In this document: positions 17,834 to 26,155 of the stretch, piece by piece | How the letters are laid out: every line of letters starts with the position of its first letter | Position numbering within the stretch: position 1 is the stretch's first letter | NCBI GenBank assembly: GCA_028875575.1 | Contig: JAPPDF010000039.1 | Coordinates: 1-51,964 of the forward strand | Reading direction: 5' to 3' | Source of the DNA: Acidobacteriota bacterium | GTDB taxonomy: Bacteria > Acidobacteriota > Terriglobia > Versatilivoradales > Versatilivoraceae | Length of the DNA stretch: 51,964 nucleotides | The notes under the pieces: model-generated | Databases searched by the model: none | Told to the model about the DNA's origin: nothing | What the model saw: the letters and a program-made list of their open reading frames with translations, nothing else | Program-made: the position numbers and the translations under genes

Positions 17834-19249
17834 ATGTTTCCATTGATCGATAGGCGTTTGCGCTATGGCGCCGGCTTTGTTTTGTCCGTGCTGGCGGTCA
17901 TTGGCCAGGTCCGATCGGCGCCCCAAATCCAGAGTTCCGATTTCGACTTCAGCATCTATTTTACCGGAAACGTTCGGGGGAATCTCGAACCCTGCGGCTG
18001 ACCGCGCAATCCCGCGGGCGGTCTTGCTCGCCGAGCAAACATCATCAGGGAGAGGACCCGGGAGTTTCCCGCCCGTCCGGCCCTCCAGGTGGAGATCGGC
18101 AACTTCATGCAGCGGCTGGGTCCTGATCGGGCGATCAAGAACGAGTGGCTCTGGCAGGGGATGGAGCTGCTGGGAGTCGAGGTTTTCAACATCGGGGGCA
18201 ACGACGTCGAGGAACTTCAGGCCCTGGGAGTGGAACTCGGCAAAAACGGGCGGTTTATCTCCGCCAACCTGCTTTCCGACCAATCGGGCGATCCGCTGCT
18301 CGATCCCTATGTGATCAAGACCATGCCGCCGACGCCCTCCGCCTCCGCTTTCCGGGTCGGCTTCATCGGATTTGCGGTCAGCAAACATTCCTCCGGGAGC
18401 GGTGCGAGCTACCGCTGGGGGAATCCATCCGAGAGCGCGGAGAAATGGCTGCCCGAGTTGAGAGAGAAGTGCGACTACGTGATTGCACTGGCCTGCATGC
18501 CCCTTGGCGATGCCATCCAGTTGGCTATCGACCACAACGGCATCGATATGATTCTCAACGGATTCGAGCATCAAACGGCGATGCCGCCCATCAAGATCAG
18601 CCGGTCGACCATCGTATACGCCGAAGACGAAGCCAAGAGCCTGGGGGAATTGCGCTTTTCGATGAAATCGGGCCGGGCGGCAGTGCAGCCCTTGAATCAT
18701 CGCTTGACCCGTCGTGTGGCCGACGACCCCGATATGGCAGCCTTTATGGTGAAGGCCAAGGCCGACATCTCGGCCAAACAGACCGCGATGGCTCTAGAAA
18801 CCGCCCAGGCCGACGGTCACGAGCACCACGGTCACGACCACGGCCATAGCCACAGCCACGGCAGCCACCGGCATCACGCCGATTCCGATTTTGTAACCTC
18901 CCAAACCTGCGGGACCTGTCATGTGGAGGCCTTCCAGATTTGGGAAAGCTCGGCCCACGCCCATGCCATCGACATCCTTGTCAGGGAAAGGAAGGAGTTC
19001 GATACCCAGTGTGTCATCTGCCACGTGACCGGTTCGGGGCAGCCGGGTGGGTTTGAAGATCTCTATCGCACCGCCCACCTGGCAAACGTTCAGTGTGAGG
19101 CCTGCCACGGTCAGGGTCGGAAACACAGCCAGCAGCCGACCGTGGTCAAGATGGAGCCGCTGGGGCCGAATTCCTGTGTGACCTGCCACAATCGGTCCAA
19201 CAGCCCCGAGTTCGAGTTCGTGTCCTACTGGGAAGCCATCAAGCACTGA
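17834..19249 (+). CDS. UshA-like tetrahaem cytochrome, candidate selenoprotein (in-frame TGA at 17999)
   Basis: A 471-codon frame broken only by TGA at 17999-18001. Codons 1-30 encode a signal peptide (basic RR, then GFVLSVLAVIGQVRSA). The mature start FTGNVRGNLEPCG-TGA-PRNPAGGLARRA matches the UshA-like metallophosphatase N-terminus, where I expect EPCGC, so TGA stands for a Cys (residue 56, read as Sec). Residues 60-310 continue that fold, though some usual metal-site Asp positions look altered (VEIGN, NIGGND). A His-rich stretch spans 328-348. Four CxxCH sites follow (359, 393, 421, 448), so haem would be attached outside the cytoplasm by the ccm system. GAGGAGG abuts the ATG at 17834; the TTG at 17843 has ideal 9-nt spacing and may be the true start. 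Without Sec only a GTG start at 18089 remains, which lacks a signal peptide. Confidence 0.75.
18024..18038 (+). promoter_or_regulatory. Candidate bacterial SECIS hairpin
   Basis: TTGCTC (18024-18029) pairs with GAGCAA (18033-18038) around the three-base loop GCC. This is a 6-bp perfect stem with G first in the loop, and the loop is 28 nt after the TGA. These values agree with the general bacterial SECIS rule (short apical loop with an early G, about 16-37 nt after the UGA). A second helix, GACCGC 18000-18005 with GCGGTC 18018-18023, could stack beneath it. Coding constraint (LARRAN) could explain part of the pairing. Confidence 0.5.
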
Positions 19250-19260
19250 CAGGCTGTTTA

Positions 19261-19305
19261 GTGGAGAGTGATTAGTGATCAGTGGTCAGTGATCGGTGTT
19301 TAGTG
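19261..19305 (+). repeat. Short tandem-like AGTGATCAGTGG repeat
   Basis: Contains GTGATTAGTGATCAGTGGTC and AGTGATCGGTGTTTAGTG, a degenerate direct repeat of AGTGATCAGTGG-like units. A complementary-type block, CCACTATCCACTGACCACTA, lies at 19407-19426, giving an inverted pair within 19250-19460. No gene is present in this 211-bp gap. Confidence 0.5.
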
Positions 19306-19460
19306 AAGCGCTTCGGGAATGGTCAAGCGCCCATGAGCCGGGTGCATTTTAGATGGACTTCGCGGAGATCGACGAAGGGAATAACGCATCGATTTAAACA
19401 ACTAGCCACTATCCACTGACCACTATCCACTCCTTCCGAAACCGGGGGCTTTCGGACAAG

Positions 19461-19889
19461 ATGAAACCGCTTGCGAGCTTGCTTCCCGATCTCTTCCGTC
19501 AGTACGCGGCCGATGGACACTGGCCGGAGCAGGTGGCGGCGGCTCTCTGGAATGAGATCGTGGGCGAGCACCTGGCCCGTCGTACCCGGCCTGTCGAAGT
19601 CAGTCGATCCAGGCTGGTGGTTGCGGTGCCCTCGTCCAGCTGGAAGCGGCAATTGCGCGCCCTCCGGGGGGAGATCGTGAAACGGCTCAACCAGGCGCTC
19701 GGCACCGACATTACCCGGGTGGCGTTCCGGATCGACTCCACGGTGGAGCAAGCGCCGCCGACACCGCCCCCAGCACCTCCCAGGAGAATTTCGACTCCCG
19801 TCGAGCTGCCCCTTCACGGGATTGCGGACAAGGAGCTTCGAGCCAGGATCCAGGCGGCTGCCGCAGCCTGCCTGGATCGGAGAAAGTGA
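19461..19889 (+). CDS. DUF721 / DciA-like protein
   Basis: A 142-residue protein. Residues 1-95 match the DUF721 fold: a helical start (LASLLPDLFRQY), then WNEIVGEHLARRTRPVEV and a KH-like segment LVVAVPSSSWKRQLRALRGE. In bacteria lacking DnaC/DnaI, DciA proteins of this fold help load the replicative helicase, but many DUF721 proteins are untested. The C-terminus is Pro-rich (APPTPPPAPPRR) and ends in a short charged helix. Ten bases separate it from gatC, so they probably share a transcript. Confidence 0.7.
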   Translation: MKPLASLLPDLFRQYAADGHWPEQVAAALWNEIVGEHLARRTRPVEVSRSRLVVAVPSSSWKRQLRALRGEIVKRLNQALGTDITRVAFRIDSTVEQAPPTPPPAPPRRISTPVELPLHGIADKELRARIQAAAAACLDRRK

Positions 19890-19899
19890 GGATTCCGAC

Positions 19900-20202
19900 A
19901 TGAAAATCGATGGCGCACGGGTGGACTACATCGCCAATCTGGCCCAGTTGGCGGTGACCGAAGAGGAAAAGCGGGAACTCATCGGCCAGATGAATTCCAT
20001 TCTGGATTACGTGGAGCAGTTGAACCGACTGGACACCAGTGGTATCGAGCCTACCGCGCAGGTCGTCCATACCTCGGAGCAGAACTATAGCTGGCGGGCC
20101 GACCGGTCCCGGTCGGGATTCTCCCAGGAACAGTCGTTGGGCAATGGTCCCGCAACCGGGTCGGGTCACTTCAAGGTGCCGAAAGTGATCTCGGAGAAGT
20201 AA
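19900..20202 (+). CDS. gatC: Asp-tRNA(Asn)/Glu-tRNA(Gln) amidotransferase subunit C
   Basis: A 100-residue GatC, the small scaffold subunit that wraps GatA and GatB in the amidotransferase that corrects Glu-tRNA(Gln) or Asp-tRNA(Asn). VDYIANLAQLAVTEEEK and MNSILDYVEQLNRLDTSGI are the family's conserved helices, and the C-terminus ends FKVPKVI as usual. GAGG lies 7-10 nt before the ATG at 19900. gatA follows after 43 bp; gatB is not in the window. Confidence 0.93.
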   Translation: MKIDGARVDYIANLAQLAVTEEEKRELIGQMNSILDYVEQLNRLDTSGIEPTAQVVHTSEQNYSWRADRSRSGFSQEQSLGNGPATGSGHFKVPKVISEK

Positions 20203-20245
20203 TCCGGTTCTTCCTGAACCTCAACCACTCGGACGGAAGGGTTTC

Positions 20246-21691
20246 ATGGATCTCAAGAAGCTGACCGCCAGGAAAATCAAGAGTCTGATCGAGCGCGGCG
20301 ACGCTTCGGCCGTAGAGATTTGCCGCGCCTTCCAGGACCGCATCCGAGAGCAGGATTCCGAGGTTCGGGCTTTCTTGCACTACGACAACGACTTCGCCCT
20401 CGGCCAGGCCGAGCGGATCGATCGTATGAAGCGGGCCGGAGAGCCGCTTCCCGAGCTGGCCGGACTGCCAATGGCCATCAAGGACAATCTCCTGATTCGG
20501 GGTCTCCGCTGCACCTGCGGATCTCGGAATCTGGAGAACTTTGTCGCTCCCTACAACGCCACCGTCATTGACCGGCTGCAGTCCGCCGGGGCGGTGTTTC
20601 TTGGAAAGGCCAATCTGGACGAATATGCCATGGGCTCGTCCACGGAGAATTCCGCCTTTCAGCCAACCCGGAATCCTCACTCCCGCGACCACGTTCCCGG
20701 CGGTTCGAGCGGCGGCTCGGCAGCGGCAGTGGGCGCCCATATGGCGGTAGCGGCGCTGGGCACGGACACCGGAGGCTCCATTCGGCAGCCGGCGTCGTTT
20801 TGCGGTGTGGTCGGCATGAAGCCCACCTACAGTCGAGTATCGCGCTATGGGCTGGTGGCATTCGGATCCTCTCTGGATCAGATCGGTCCCCTGGCTCACG
20901 GCGTCGAGGACGTGGCCGGTATTCTCAAGGTGATCTCGGGCAAGGACCCGCTCGATGCCACCTCGCTGGCGGTGGATGTGCCCGACTTTGCGGGCGGGCT
21001 GGGTCAACCGATTGAAGGCCTGAAAATCGGAATACCCCGTGAGTATCGGCAGAGCGGAGTCTCCGAGCCGGTCCGGACCAGGATTGAAGCAGGCTTGAAG
21101 CTGTTTCAGCATCTGGGGTGCCGCCTGATCGAGGTCGATCTGCCCCACACCGACTACGCCATTGCCACCTACTACGTGATTGCCATGGCCGAAGCCAGTT
21201 CCAATCTGGCCCGATATGACGGCGTCCGTTATGGTCTGCGGATACCGGGACAGGGCGATCTGTCCAGCATGTACCGGGAGACCAGGGACGCCGGATTCGG
21301 AGCCGAGGTCAAGCGCCGGATCATGCTGGGGACGTTCGTGCTGAGCTCCGGCTACTACGACGCCTACTATCTGAAGGCGCAGCAGGTGAGAACTCTGATC
21401 AAGCGGGACTTTGAAGCGGCCTTCCAAGAGGTGGACCTCCTGATTTCACCCACCTCTCCCACCCCTCCTTTTCGCCTGGGCGAGAAGACCAACGATCCGC
21501 TGGCCATGTACCTTTCGGATATATTCACCATTACTGCCAACCTCGTCGGCATTCCCGGCATTTCGCTGCCCTGCGGCCGCACGCCCGAGGGAATGCCCGT
21601 CGGGATTCAGCTTCTGGGAAAACACTTCGACGAGCAGGTGGTTCTGAACGCGGCGCATGCCTTCGAGCAGGCCGGCGGCTTCGATCCCTGA
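20246..21691 (+). CDS. gatA: Asp-tRNA(Asn)/Glu-tRNA(Gln) amidotransferase subunit A
   Basis: A 481-residue amidase-signature enzyme that releases ammonia from glutamine for tRNA transamidation. The catalytic triad is complete at the positions known for GatA: Lys79 in MAIKDN, cis-Ser154 in PGGSSGGS and Ser178 in GTDTGGSIR. The following GLVAFGSSLDQIGP segment and the C-terminal GIPGISLPCGRTPEGMPVGIQLLG are characteristic. It is the last gene of the DciA-like/gatC/gatA run; a histidine kinase gene starts 51 bp later on the same strand. Confidence 0.96.
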   Translation: MDLKKLTARKIKSLIERGDASAVEICRAFQDRIREQDSEVRAFLHYDNDFALGQAERIDRMKRAGEPLPELAGLPMAIKDNLLIRGLRCTCGSRNLENFVAPYNATVIDRLQSAGAVFLGKANLDEYAMGSSTENSAFQPTRNPHSRDHVPGGSSGGSAAAVGAHMAVAALGTDTGGSIRQPASFCGVVGMKPTYSRVSRYGLVAFGSSLDQIGPLAHGVEDVAGILKVISGKDPLDATSLAVDVPDFAGGLGQPIEGLKIGIPREYRQSGVSEPVRTRIEAGLKLFQHLGCRLIEVDLPHTDYAIATYYVIAMAEASSNLARYDGVRYGLRIPGQGDLSSMYRETRDAGFGAEVKRRIMLGTFVLSSGYYDAYYLKAQQVRTLIKRDFEAAFQEVDLLISPTSPTPPFRLGEKTNDPLAMYLSDIFTITANLVGIPGISLPCGRTPEGMPVGIQLLGKHFDEQVVLNAAHAFEQAGGFDP

Positions 21692-21742
21692 CCTCTCCGG
21701 CTCCCCTCAGTCGCCCCTGCCCGCCTGCCCTTCGGTTGTTCC

Positions 21743-23773
21743 ATGCAACTGCTCCTGGTCGTAAAACTGGTTGGTTTCGTGCTGGGCGTGGCGCTCCAGG
21801 TCTCTCTCTTCGTGCTCATCAAGCGCTACCGGCGAATCGGCAAGCTGGAGCGGGTCCTGCTGGTGCTTGTCGGTTGCCTCTTCCTCTGGAACCTCTGCAA
21901 CTGCCTTACCCTGGTGTTCGAGAGCCTCGCGCTCACCCCCATGACCACCTTCCTCCTTTCGGTCGGGGTCGATCCGCTGGCCTATGTCGCCCTGGCGCTC
22001 CAGCCGTCCCTGTTGCTCCACGTACACCTGATCTTTCAGGCGGACAAGCTTCCCAAGCCGATGATTCCCCGTCATTGGGTCTGGGAGATTGGCGCTTATG
22101 CTCCCCTGATCTTTCTGCCCTGGGCGTTTGCCGAGTTTCTGCAGGCCTATCCGGTAAGGATCCTGGCCCCTCTCTCGTACGCCAAACCGTTTGCCGCCTG
22201 GTTCGTCCTGGTGCTGATGGTTTGTGTCCTGATCGAGTGGCGTCTGCTGAGAGCCAACGACAGGCCGCGGGAGCGCAGCCTGTATCGAATTTCGATCGCC
22301 ATCTTCCTGACCGTGGCTGTCCTGGTCTTCCTGGCCTACTGGGTCTTCGACCACGGGTCACCCGAACGAATGGACGCTACCGTCGAGACGGTCCTCCTGT
22401 TGTGGTTGAATCTTCCCAGTGGGCTGCTGGGCTACTACATTTTTCGTTATCGATTTTTCGAGGTGGCCATCCAGCGCAGCCTGGGATTCTCCCTGGTCGG
22501 AGTTCTCCTGCTGGTGATCTACCTGTTCGTGGTGAGGGGCCTGAGGGACTTCCTGGAGGATCGCTTTGAGCTTCCGGGCGTCCTGGTGGAGGCCGCCATG
22601 ATCCTGGCGCTCTTCGCCCTGGCCCAGCCGCTGAAGCGTTGGCTGGAGAACTCGGTTCGCCAGCTCTTCTCGCTGGAAATGGCTCGTCTGAGCGGCATGG
22701 CCGCCAGGCTGGAGGAAGTCTCCCGGTCTACCGTCGAGATCGATCGACTGGTCCGTTTTACCGAGAACCTGCTGAGATCGGAGCTTGGGCTCCAGCAGGC
22801 CAGGCTGGTGCTCTATTCTGAATCCTCTGCGGCTGGAGAGGGGGAAGGGAAGAGGAGAGCCGGTCGGGACACGGCGGAACGTTTCCTCCTGAAGCAGGGG
22901 GAACAGACCATCGGAGAACTGCAGGCAGCCTCGGCCTCGGGCCGCCTTTCCACCGAACAGCAGGCGGGAGTGCAGCTGGTGGCTGCCCAGTTCGTTGGCG
23001 CCCTGGAGAACTGCAGGTTGGCCAGGGGCAAGATCGAGCTGGAACGGGAGCTGGCCGAGCGCGACAAGTGGGTGTCCCTGGGCCGGATGGCTGCCGCCGT
23101 GGCCCACAACGTCAAGAATCCATTGAGCTCGATCAAGACCATCGTTCAGCTAATGCAGGAGGATGGAGAGGTCCAAAGCAAGTACCGGAGCGATCTCGGT
23201 CTGATCAACGGCGAAATCGACCGCTTGAGTCACAGCGTCGGCCAGTTGCTGACCTTCTCCCGGCCGACCGTGGCCGGCCGGTCCAGCCTGGACCTGGACC
23301 CGGTGCTGGGAAGGATCGGACAGATGTTCCAGGCCGAGTCGGAGCGCCGGCAGGTTCGGCTGATAATGAAACGGAGTGCGCAGCCGTTGCCGGTGCAGGG
23401 TAACGAAGAGATCTTCCTGGAGATCTTTCAGAACCTGGTGGTGAATGCCCTGGAGGCTGCTCCCGCCGGCAGCCGAATCACCTTGGGCAGCGCCATCATT
23501 GGCGCCGACAGGGACAAGAGGGTCAGGGTCCGGGTGGAGGACGAGGGTCCCGGCATCCCGGCCGGCGACCAATCGGAGATGTTCCGGCCCTTTTACACCA
23601 CCAAGCCCGGAGGTACCGGTTTGGGCCTTGCCCTGGCCCAGCGCCGGGTTTTGGATCTCGGCGGAGAAATCTCCTGTCACAGCCCTGTTTCCAAGAGGGG
23701 AGGCGCCCGCTTCGAGGTGACCCTTCCCTTGATTCCAGCCCTGGAAGAGGAACCGACATGCACAGAATCCTGA
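21743..23773 (+). CDS. Membrane histidine kinase, PrsK-like
   Basis: A 676-residue sensor kinase. The first roughly 300 residues contain about seven or eight hydrophobic helices, beginning LLLVVKLVGFVLGVALQVSL. A GAF-like or linker segment follows (about 330-440). The HisKA box is MAAAVAHNVKNPLSSIK with His455 as the likely phospho-acceptor; NVKNP replaces the commoner EIRNP. The ATPase domain has N-box NLVVNALEAAP, DEGPGIP and GGTGLGLALAQ. The layout resembles PrsK kinases that pair with PrsR-type sigma-54 regulators, as the next gene is. No PEP-CTERM or exosortase gene is seen nearby, so the regulon is unknown. The gene overlaps its regulator by 16 bp. Confidence 0.85.
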   Translation: MQLLLVVKLVGFVLGVALQVSLFVLIKRYRRIGKLERVLLVLVGCLFLWNLCNCLTLVFESLALTPMTTFLLSVGVDPLAYVALALQPSLLLHVHLIFQADKLPKPMIPRHWVWEIGAYAPLIFLPWAFAEFLQAYPVRILAPLSYAKPFAAWFVLVLMVCVLIEWRLLRANDRPRERSLYRISIAIFLTVAVLVFLAYWVFDHGSPERMDATVETVLLLWLNLPSGLLGYYIFRYRFFEVAIQRSLGFSLVGVLLLVIYLFVVRGLRDFLEDRFELPGVLVEAAMILALFALAQPLKRWLENSVRQLFSLEMARLSGMAARLEEVSRSTVEIDRLVRFTENLLRSELGLQQARLVLYSESSAAGEGEGKRRAGRDTAERFLLKQGEQTIGELQAASASGRLSTEQQAGVQLVAAQFVGALENCRLARGKIELERELAERDKWVSLGRMAAAVAHNVKNPLSSIKTIVQLMQEDGEVQSKYRSDLGLINGEIDRLSHSVGQLLTFSRPTVAGRSSLDLDPVLGRIGQMFQAESERRQVRLIMKRSAQPLPVQGNEEIFLEIFQNLVVNALEAAPAGSRITLGSAIIGADRDKRVRVRVEDEGPGIPAGDQSEMFRPFYTTKPGGTGLGLALAQRRVLDLGGEISCHSPVSKRGGARFEVTLPLIPALEEEPTCTES

Positions 23774-25194
23774 TCGTGGATGATGAGCCGGCGGCCCGCT
23801 ATGGCATTCGCCGCGCTCTGGAGGGTCCGGAGATTCAGGTCTTCGAGGCCGGCAGCGCCGAGGAGGCCCGGCGGCTGATCCGGTTGCATCGGCCCGGTGT
23901 CATGCTGGCCGACATCAACATGCCTCACGAGGACGGGATCGCGCTGCTCCACAGCCTGGAGCAGGACACGCATCCCCCGCTCACCATCATGGTGACCGCC
24001 TACGGAGCGGCCAGGGTCGCGGTCGAGGCCATGAAGGCGGGGGCTTACGACTACATCGTCAAACCGTTCGAGATCGACGAGCTCAGGCTGGCGGTGCAGC
24101 GGGCCCTGGAGCGGATCGCCCTGGAGGAGGAGAACCGGGAACTCAAAAAGCAAGTGCTGAGCGACGGACACTTTGGAGGGCTGATCGGCAAGAGTCCCGC
24201 CATGCTGAGAGTCTTCGAGATCGCGGAAAAGCTGGCCGCCACCGATGTCACCGTATTGATTCAGGGGGAGAGCGGCACCGGCAAGGAGGTGCTGGCTCGC
24301 GAGATCCATGCACGCAGTCCCAGAGCGGCGGGGCCCTTTGTGGCCGTGAACTGTGCGGCCCTGCCTGAATCCCTGATCGAAAGCGAGCTCTTCGGGTACG
24401 AGAAGGGCGCTTTTACGGGAGCTTCCCGGGAACGTGCCGGCAGGTTCGAGCAAGCCCATCGGGGAACCCTCTTTCTGGATGAGATCGGGGACATGAACCC
24501 GGTGACCCAGGCCAAGGTCCTTCGCGCCCTGGAAGCACGAACGGTCGAACGCCTGGGCGGCAACCGGGCCATCCCGGTCGATGTCCGGATTCTCAGCGCC
24601 ACTCACAAGGATATTGCCGCGGAAGTGGCGGCCGACCGGTTTCGCGAGGACCTGTTCTTTCGTTTGAAGGTCGTCATCGTGGAGATTCCACCGTTGCGGC
24701 TGCGATCCCAGGACCTTCCCCTGCTCATTCAGTCCTTTCTGGAGATCTATGCCTCCCGCCACCGGAGACCCGGCATTTCCCTGGCGACCGACGCCCTGGA
24801 TCGGCTGCACCGATATTCCTGGCCGGGAAACGTTCGCGAACTGCGCAACGTCATCGAGGGCTGTGTCGTCCTGGGGCGGTCCTCGACCATTCAGGTGCAT
24901 GATCTCCCTCCCGAAATCCGTGAGCTGCCGTCCCGGTCCGATATGGGTCCGGAGGGGCGGTCCATGCTCGGAGAAGCGGATCCGGGTCGACCTTCCGGCA
25001 GTTGGCTGTCGCTGCCCTACAGGGAAGCCAGGAAACAGTTTGAATCCAACTACATTGCCACCCGCCTGAGAGCCAACGGAGGCAACGTGAGCCGAACGGC
25101 CGCCCAGATCGGGCTTCACCGGCAGAGCTTGCACCAGAAACTGAGGGAACTTGGAATTGAAAGCAGGCAGCTCGGGAAATCTGCCGGCGGGTGA
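23758..25194 (+). CDS. Sigma-54-dependent response regulator, PrsR/NtrC-like
   Basis: A 478-residue activator. The receiver domain (1-120) has DD at 8-9, phospho-acceptor Asp52 in MLADINMP, Thr80 and Lys102. The AAA+ domain has Walker A GESGTGKE (170-177), the sigma-54 contact loop GAFTGA (217-222) and Walker B GTLFLDEIGD. The C-terminal Fis-type HTH is ANGGNVSRTAAQIGLHRQSL. Phosphorylation by the adjoining kinase should trigger oligomerisation and open-complex formation at sigma-54 promoters. I found no convincing -24/-12 site in this window, so its targets are probably elsewhere. Confidence 0.93.
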   Translation: MHRILIVDDEPAARYGIRRALEGPEIQVFEAGSAEEARRLIRLHRPGVMLADINMPHEDGIALLHSLEQDTHPPLTIMVTAYGAARVAVEAMKAGAYDYIVKPFEIDELRLAVQRALERIALEEENRELKKQVLSDGHFGGLIGKSPAMLRVFEIAEKLAATDVTVLIQGESGTGKEVLAREIHARSPRAAGPFVAVNCAALPESLIESELFGYEKGAFTGASRERAGRFEQAHRGTLFLDEIGDMNPVTQAKVLRALEARTVERLGGNRAIPVDVRILSATHKDIAAEVAADRFREDLFFRLKVVIVEIPPLRLRSQDLPLLIQSFLEIYASRHRRPGISLATDALDRLHRYSWPGNVRELRNVIEGCVVLGRSSTIQVHDLPPEIRELPSRSDMGPEGRSMLGEADPGRPSGSWLSLPYREARKQFESNYIATRLRANGGNVSRTAAQIGLHRQSLHQKLRELGIESRQLGKSAGG

Positions 25195-25231
25195 TTCACC
25201 TGCCTTGCGCGGGAGCGGTCGTCCGGCACCC

Positions 25232-26155
25232 GTGCATTTTTCGAAGGCGGCCCTGATTTACAACCCCGCGGCCCGGCGGTTGAGGTACCGGCGGTTCCGC
25301 AGGCTTCGGGCGGTCCTGGAGCGCCTTCGCTCATTCGGACTGACGGTGGAGGTCCATGAGACGGTTGGCTCCAACCATGCCACCGGTCTGGCCCGATCGG
25401 CCGTGCAGAGGGGTTGCGACCTGGTCGTGGCATGCGGGGGAGACGGCACCGTCAACGAAGTCGTCGTCGGCATGGCGGGGTCCCGGGTTCCCCTGATGGT
25501 GATCCCTGCCGGCACGGCCAATGTCCTGGCGCAAGAAATCGGTTTGCCCCTGGATTGGGTCGAAGCGGCCGGATTGCTCCGGACCGGTCGGATCCGGCGA
25601 ATTGCCCTGGGCCGGGTCGGTAGCCGGCCCTTCGTTCTGATGGCCGGTATCGGAGTGGACGCCGCCGTTGTGGGTTCGGTGCATGGAGGACTGAAAGCAC
25701 TGCTGGGACAGGGGGCCTTCTGGATTGCGAGCTTGCGGCAGCTCCTGAGCTACCCTTTTACCCCATTCGAGGTGCAGGCGGAGGGAGAATCCAGCCAGGC
25801 CACCTTTGCGGTGATCGCCAGAGCGAGGAATTATGGCGGAGGGTTTCAGATTGCCGGCCAGGCAGACCTCTTTTCGGAAGACTTCCAGGTGTGTCTCTTT
25901 CAGAACGGGAGCCGATGGCGTTTTCCCCGCTATTTCTGGAACGTGGTTCGCCGGAGGCACCCTCGTCTTCCGGACGTGCTCCAGTTCCGCACCCGCTCCG
26001 TCCTGGTCAAGGGCAGCCCGCAAACAGGAGTCCAGATCGACGGTGAGCTGATTGGCTGCTTGCCGCAGTCGGTAACCCTTCAGCCCGATGCCCTTTCCCT
26101 GCTCGTTCCGGGACCCGGGAAGTTGTCCAGCGGGGAGGGGAAGGTCATTCCGTAG
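25232..26155 (+). CDS. Diacylglycerol kinase-like lipid kinase (YegS/DgkB family)
   Basis: A 307-residue protein if started at the GTG at 25232; a TTG at 25151 would add 27 residues and overlap the regulator gene. It starts AALIYNPAARR, a typical first strand. VACGGDGTVNEVV is the nucleotide-binding GGDGT motif and PAGTANVLAQEI the second conserved loop. The C-terminal beta-sandwich contains ARARNYGGGFQIA and VQIDGELIG. The family phosphorylates diacylglycerol, sphingoid bases or related lipids; substrate not predictable. Immediate proximity to the kinase-regulator pair suggests a shared transcript. Confidence 0.85.
   Translation: MHFSKAALIYNPAARRLRYRRFRRLRAVLERLRSFGLTVEVHETVGSNHATGLARSAVQRGCDLVVACGGDGTVNEVVVGMAGSRVPLMVIPAGTANVLAQEIGLPLDWVEAAGLLRTGRIRRIALGRVGSRPFVLMAGIGVDAAVVGSVHGGLKALLGQGAFWIASLRQLLSYPFTPFEVQAEGESSQATFAVIARARNYGGGFQIAGQADLFSEDFQVCLFQNGSRWRFPRYFWNVVRRRHPRLPDVLQFRTRSVLVKGSPQTGVQIDGELIGCLPQSVTLQPDALSLLVPGPGKLSSGEGKVIP

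Noticed and set aside
18089-19249. Cytochrome gene starting at the GTG after the TGA
   Set aside because: It would begin in mid-domain without a signal peptide, although the CxxCH sites require export; the upstream frame supplies both.
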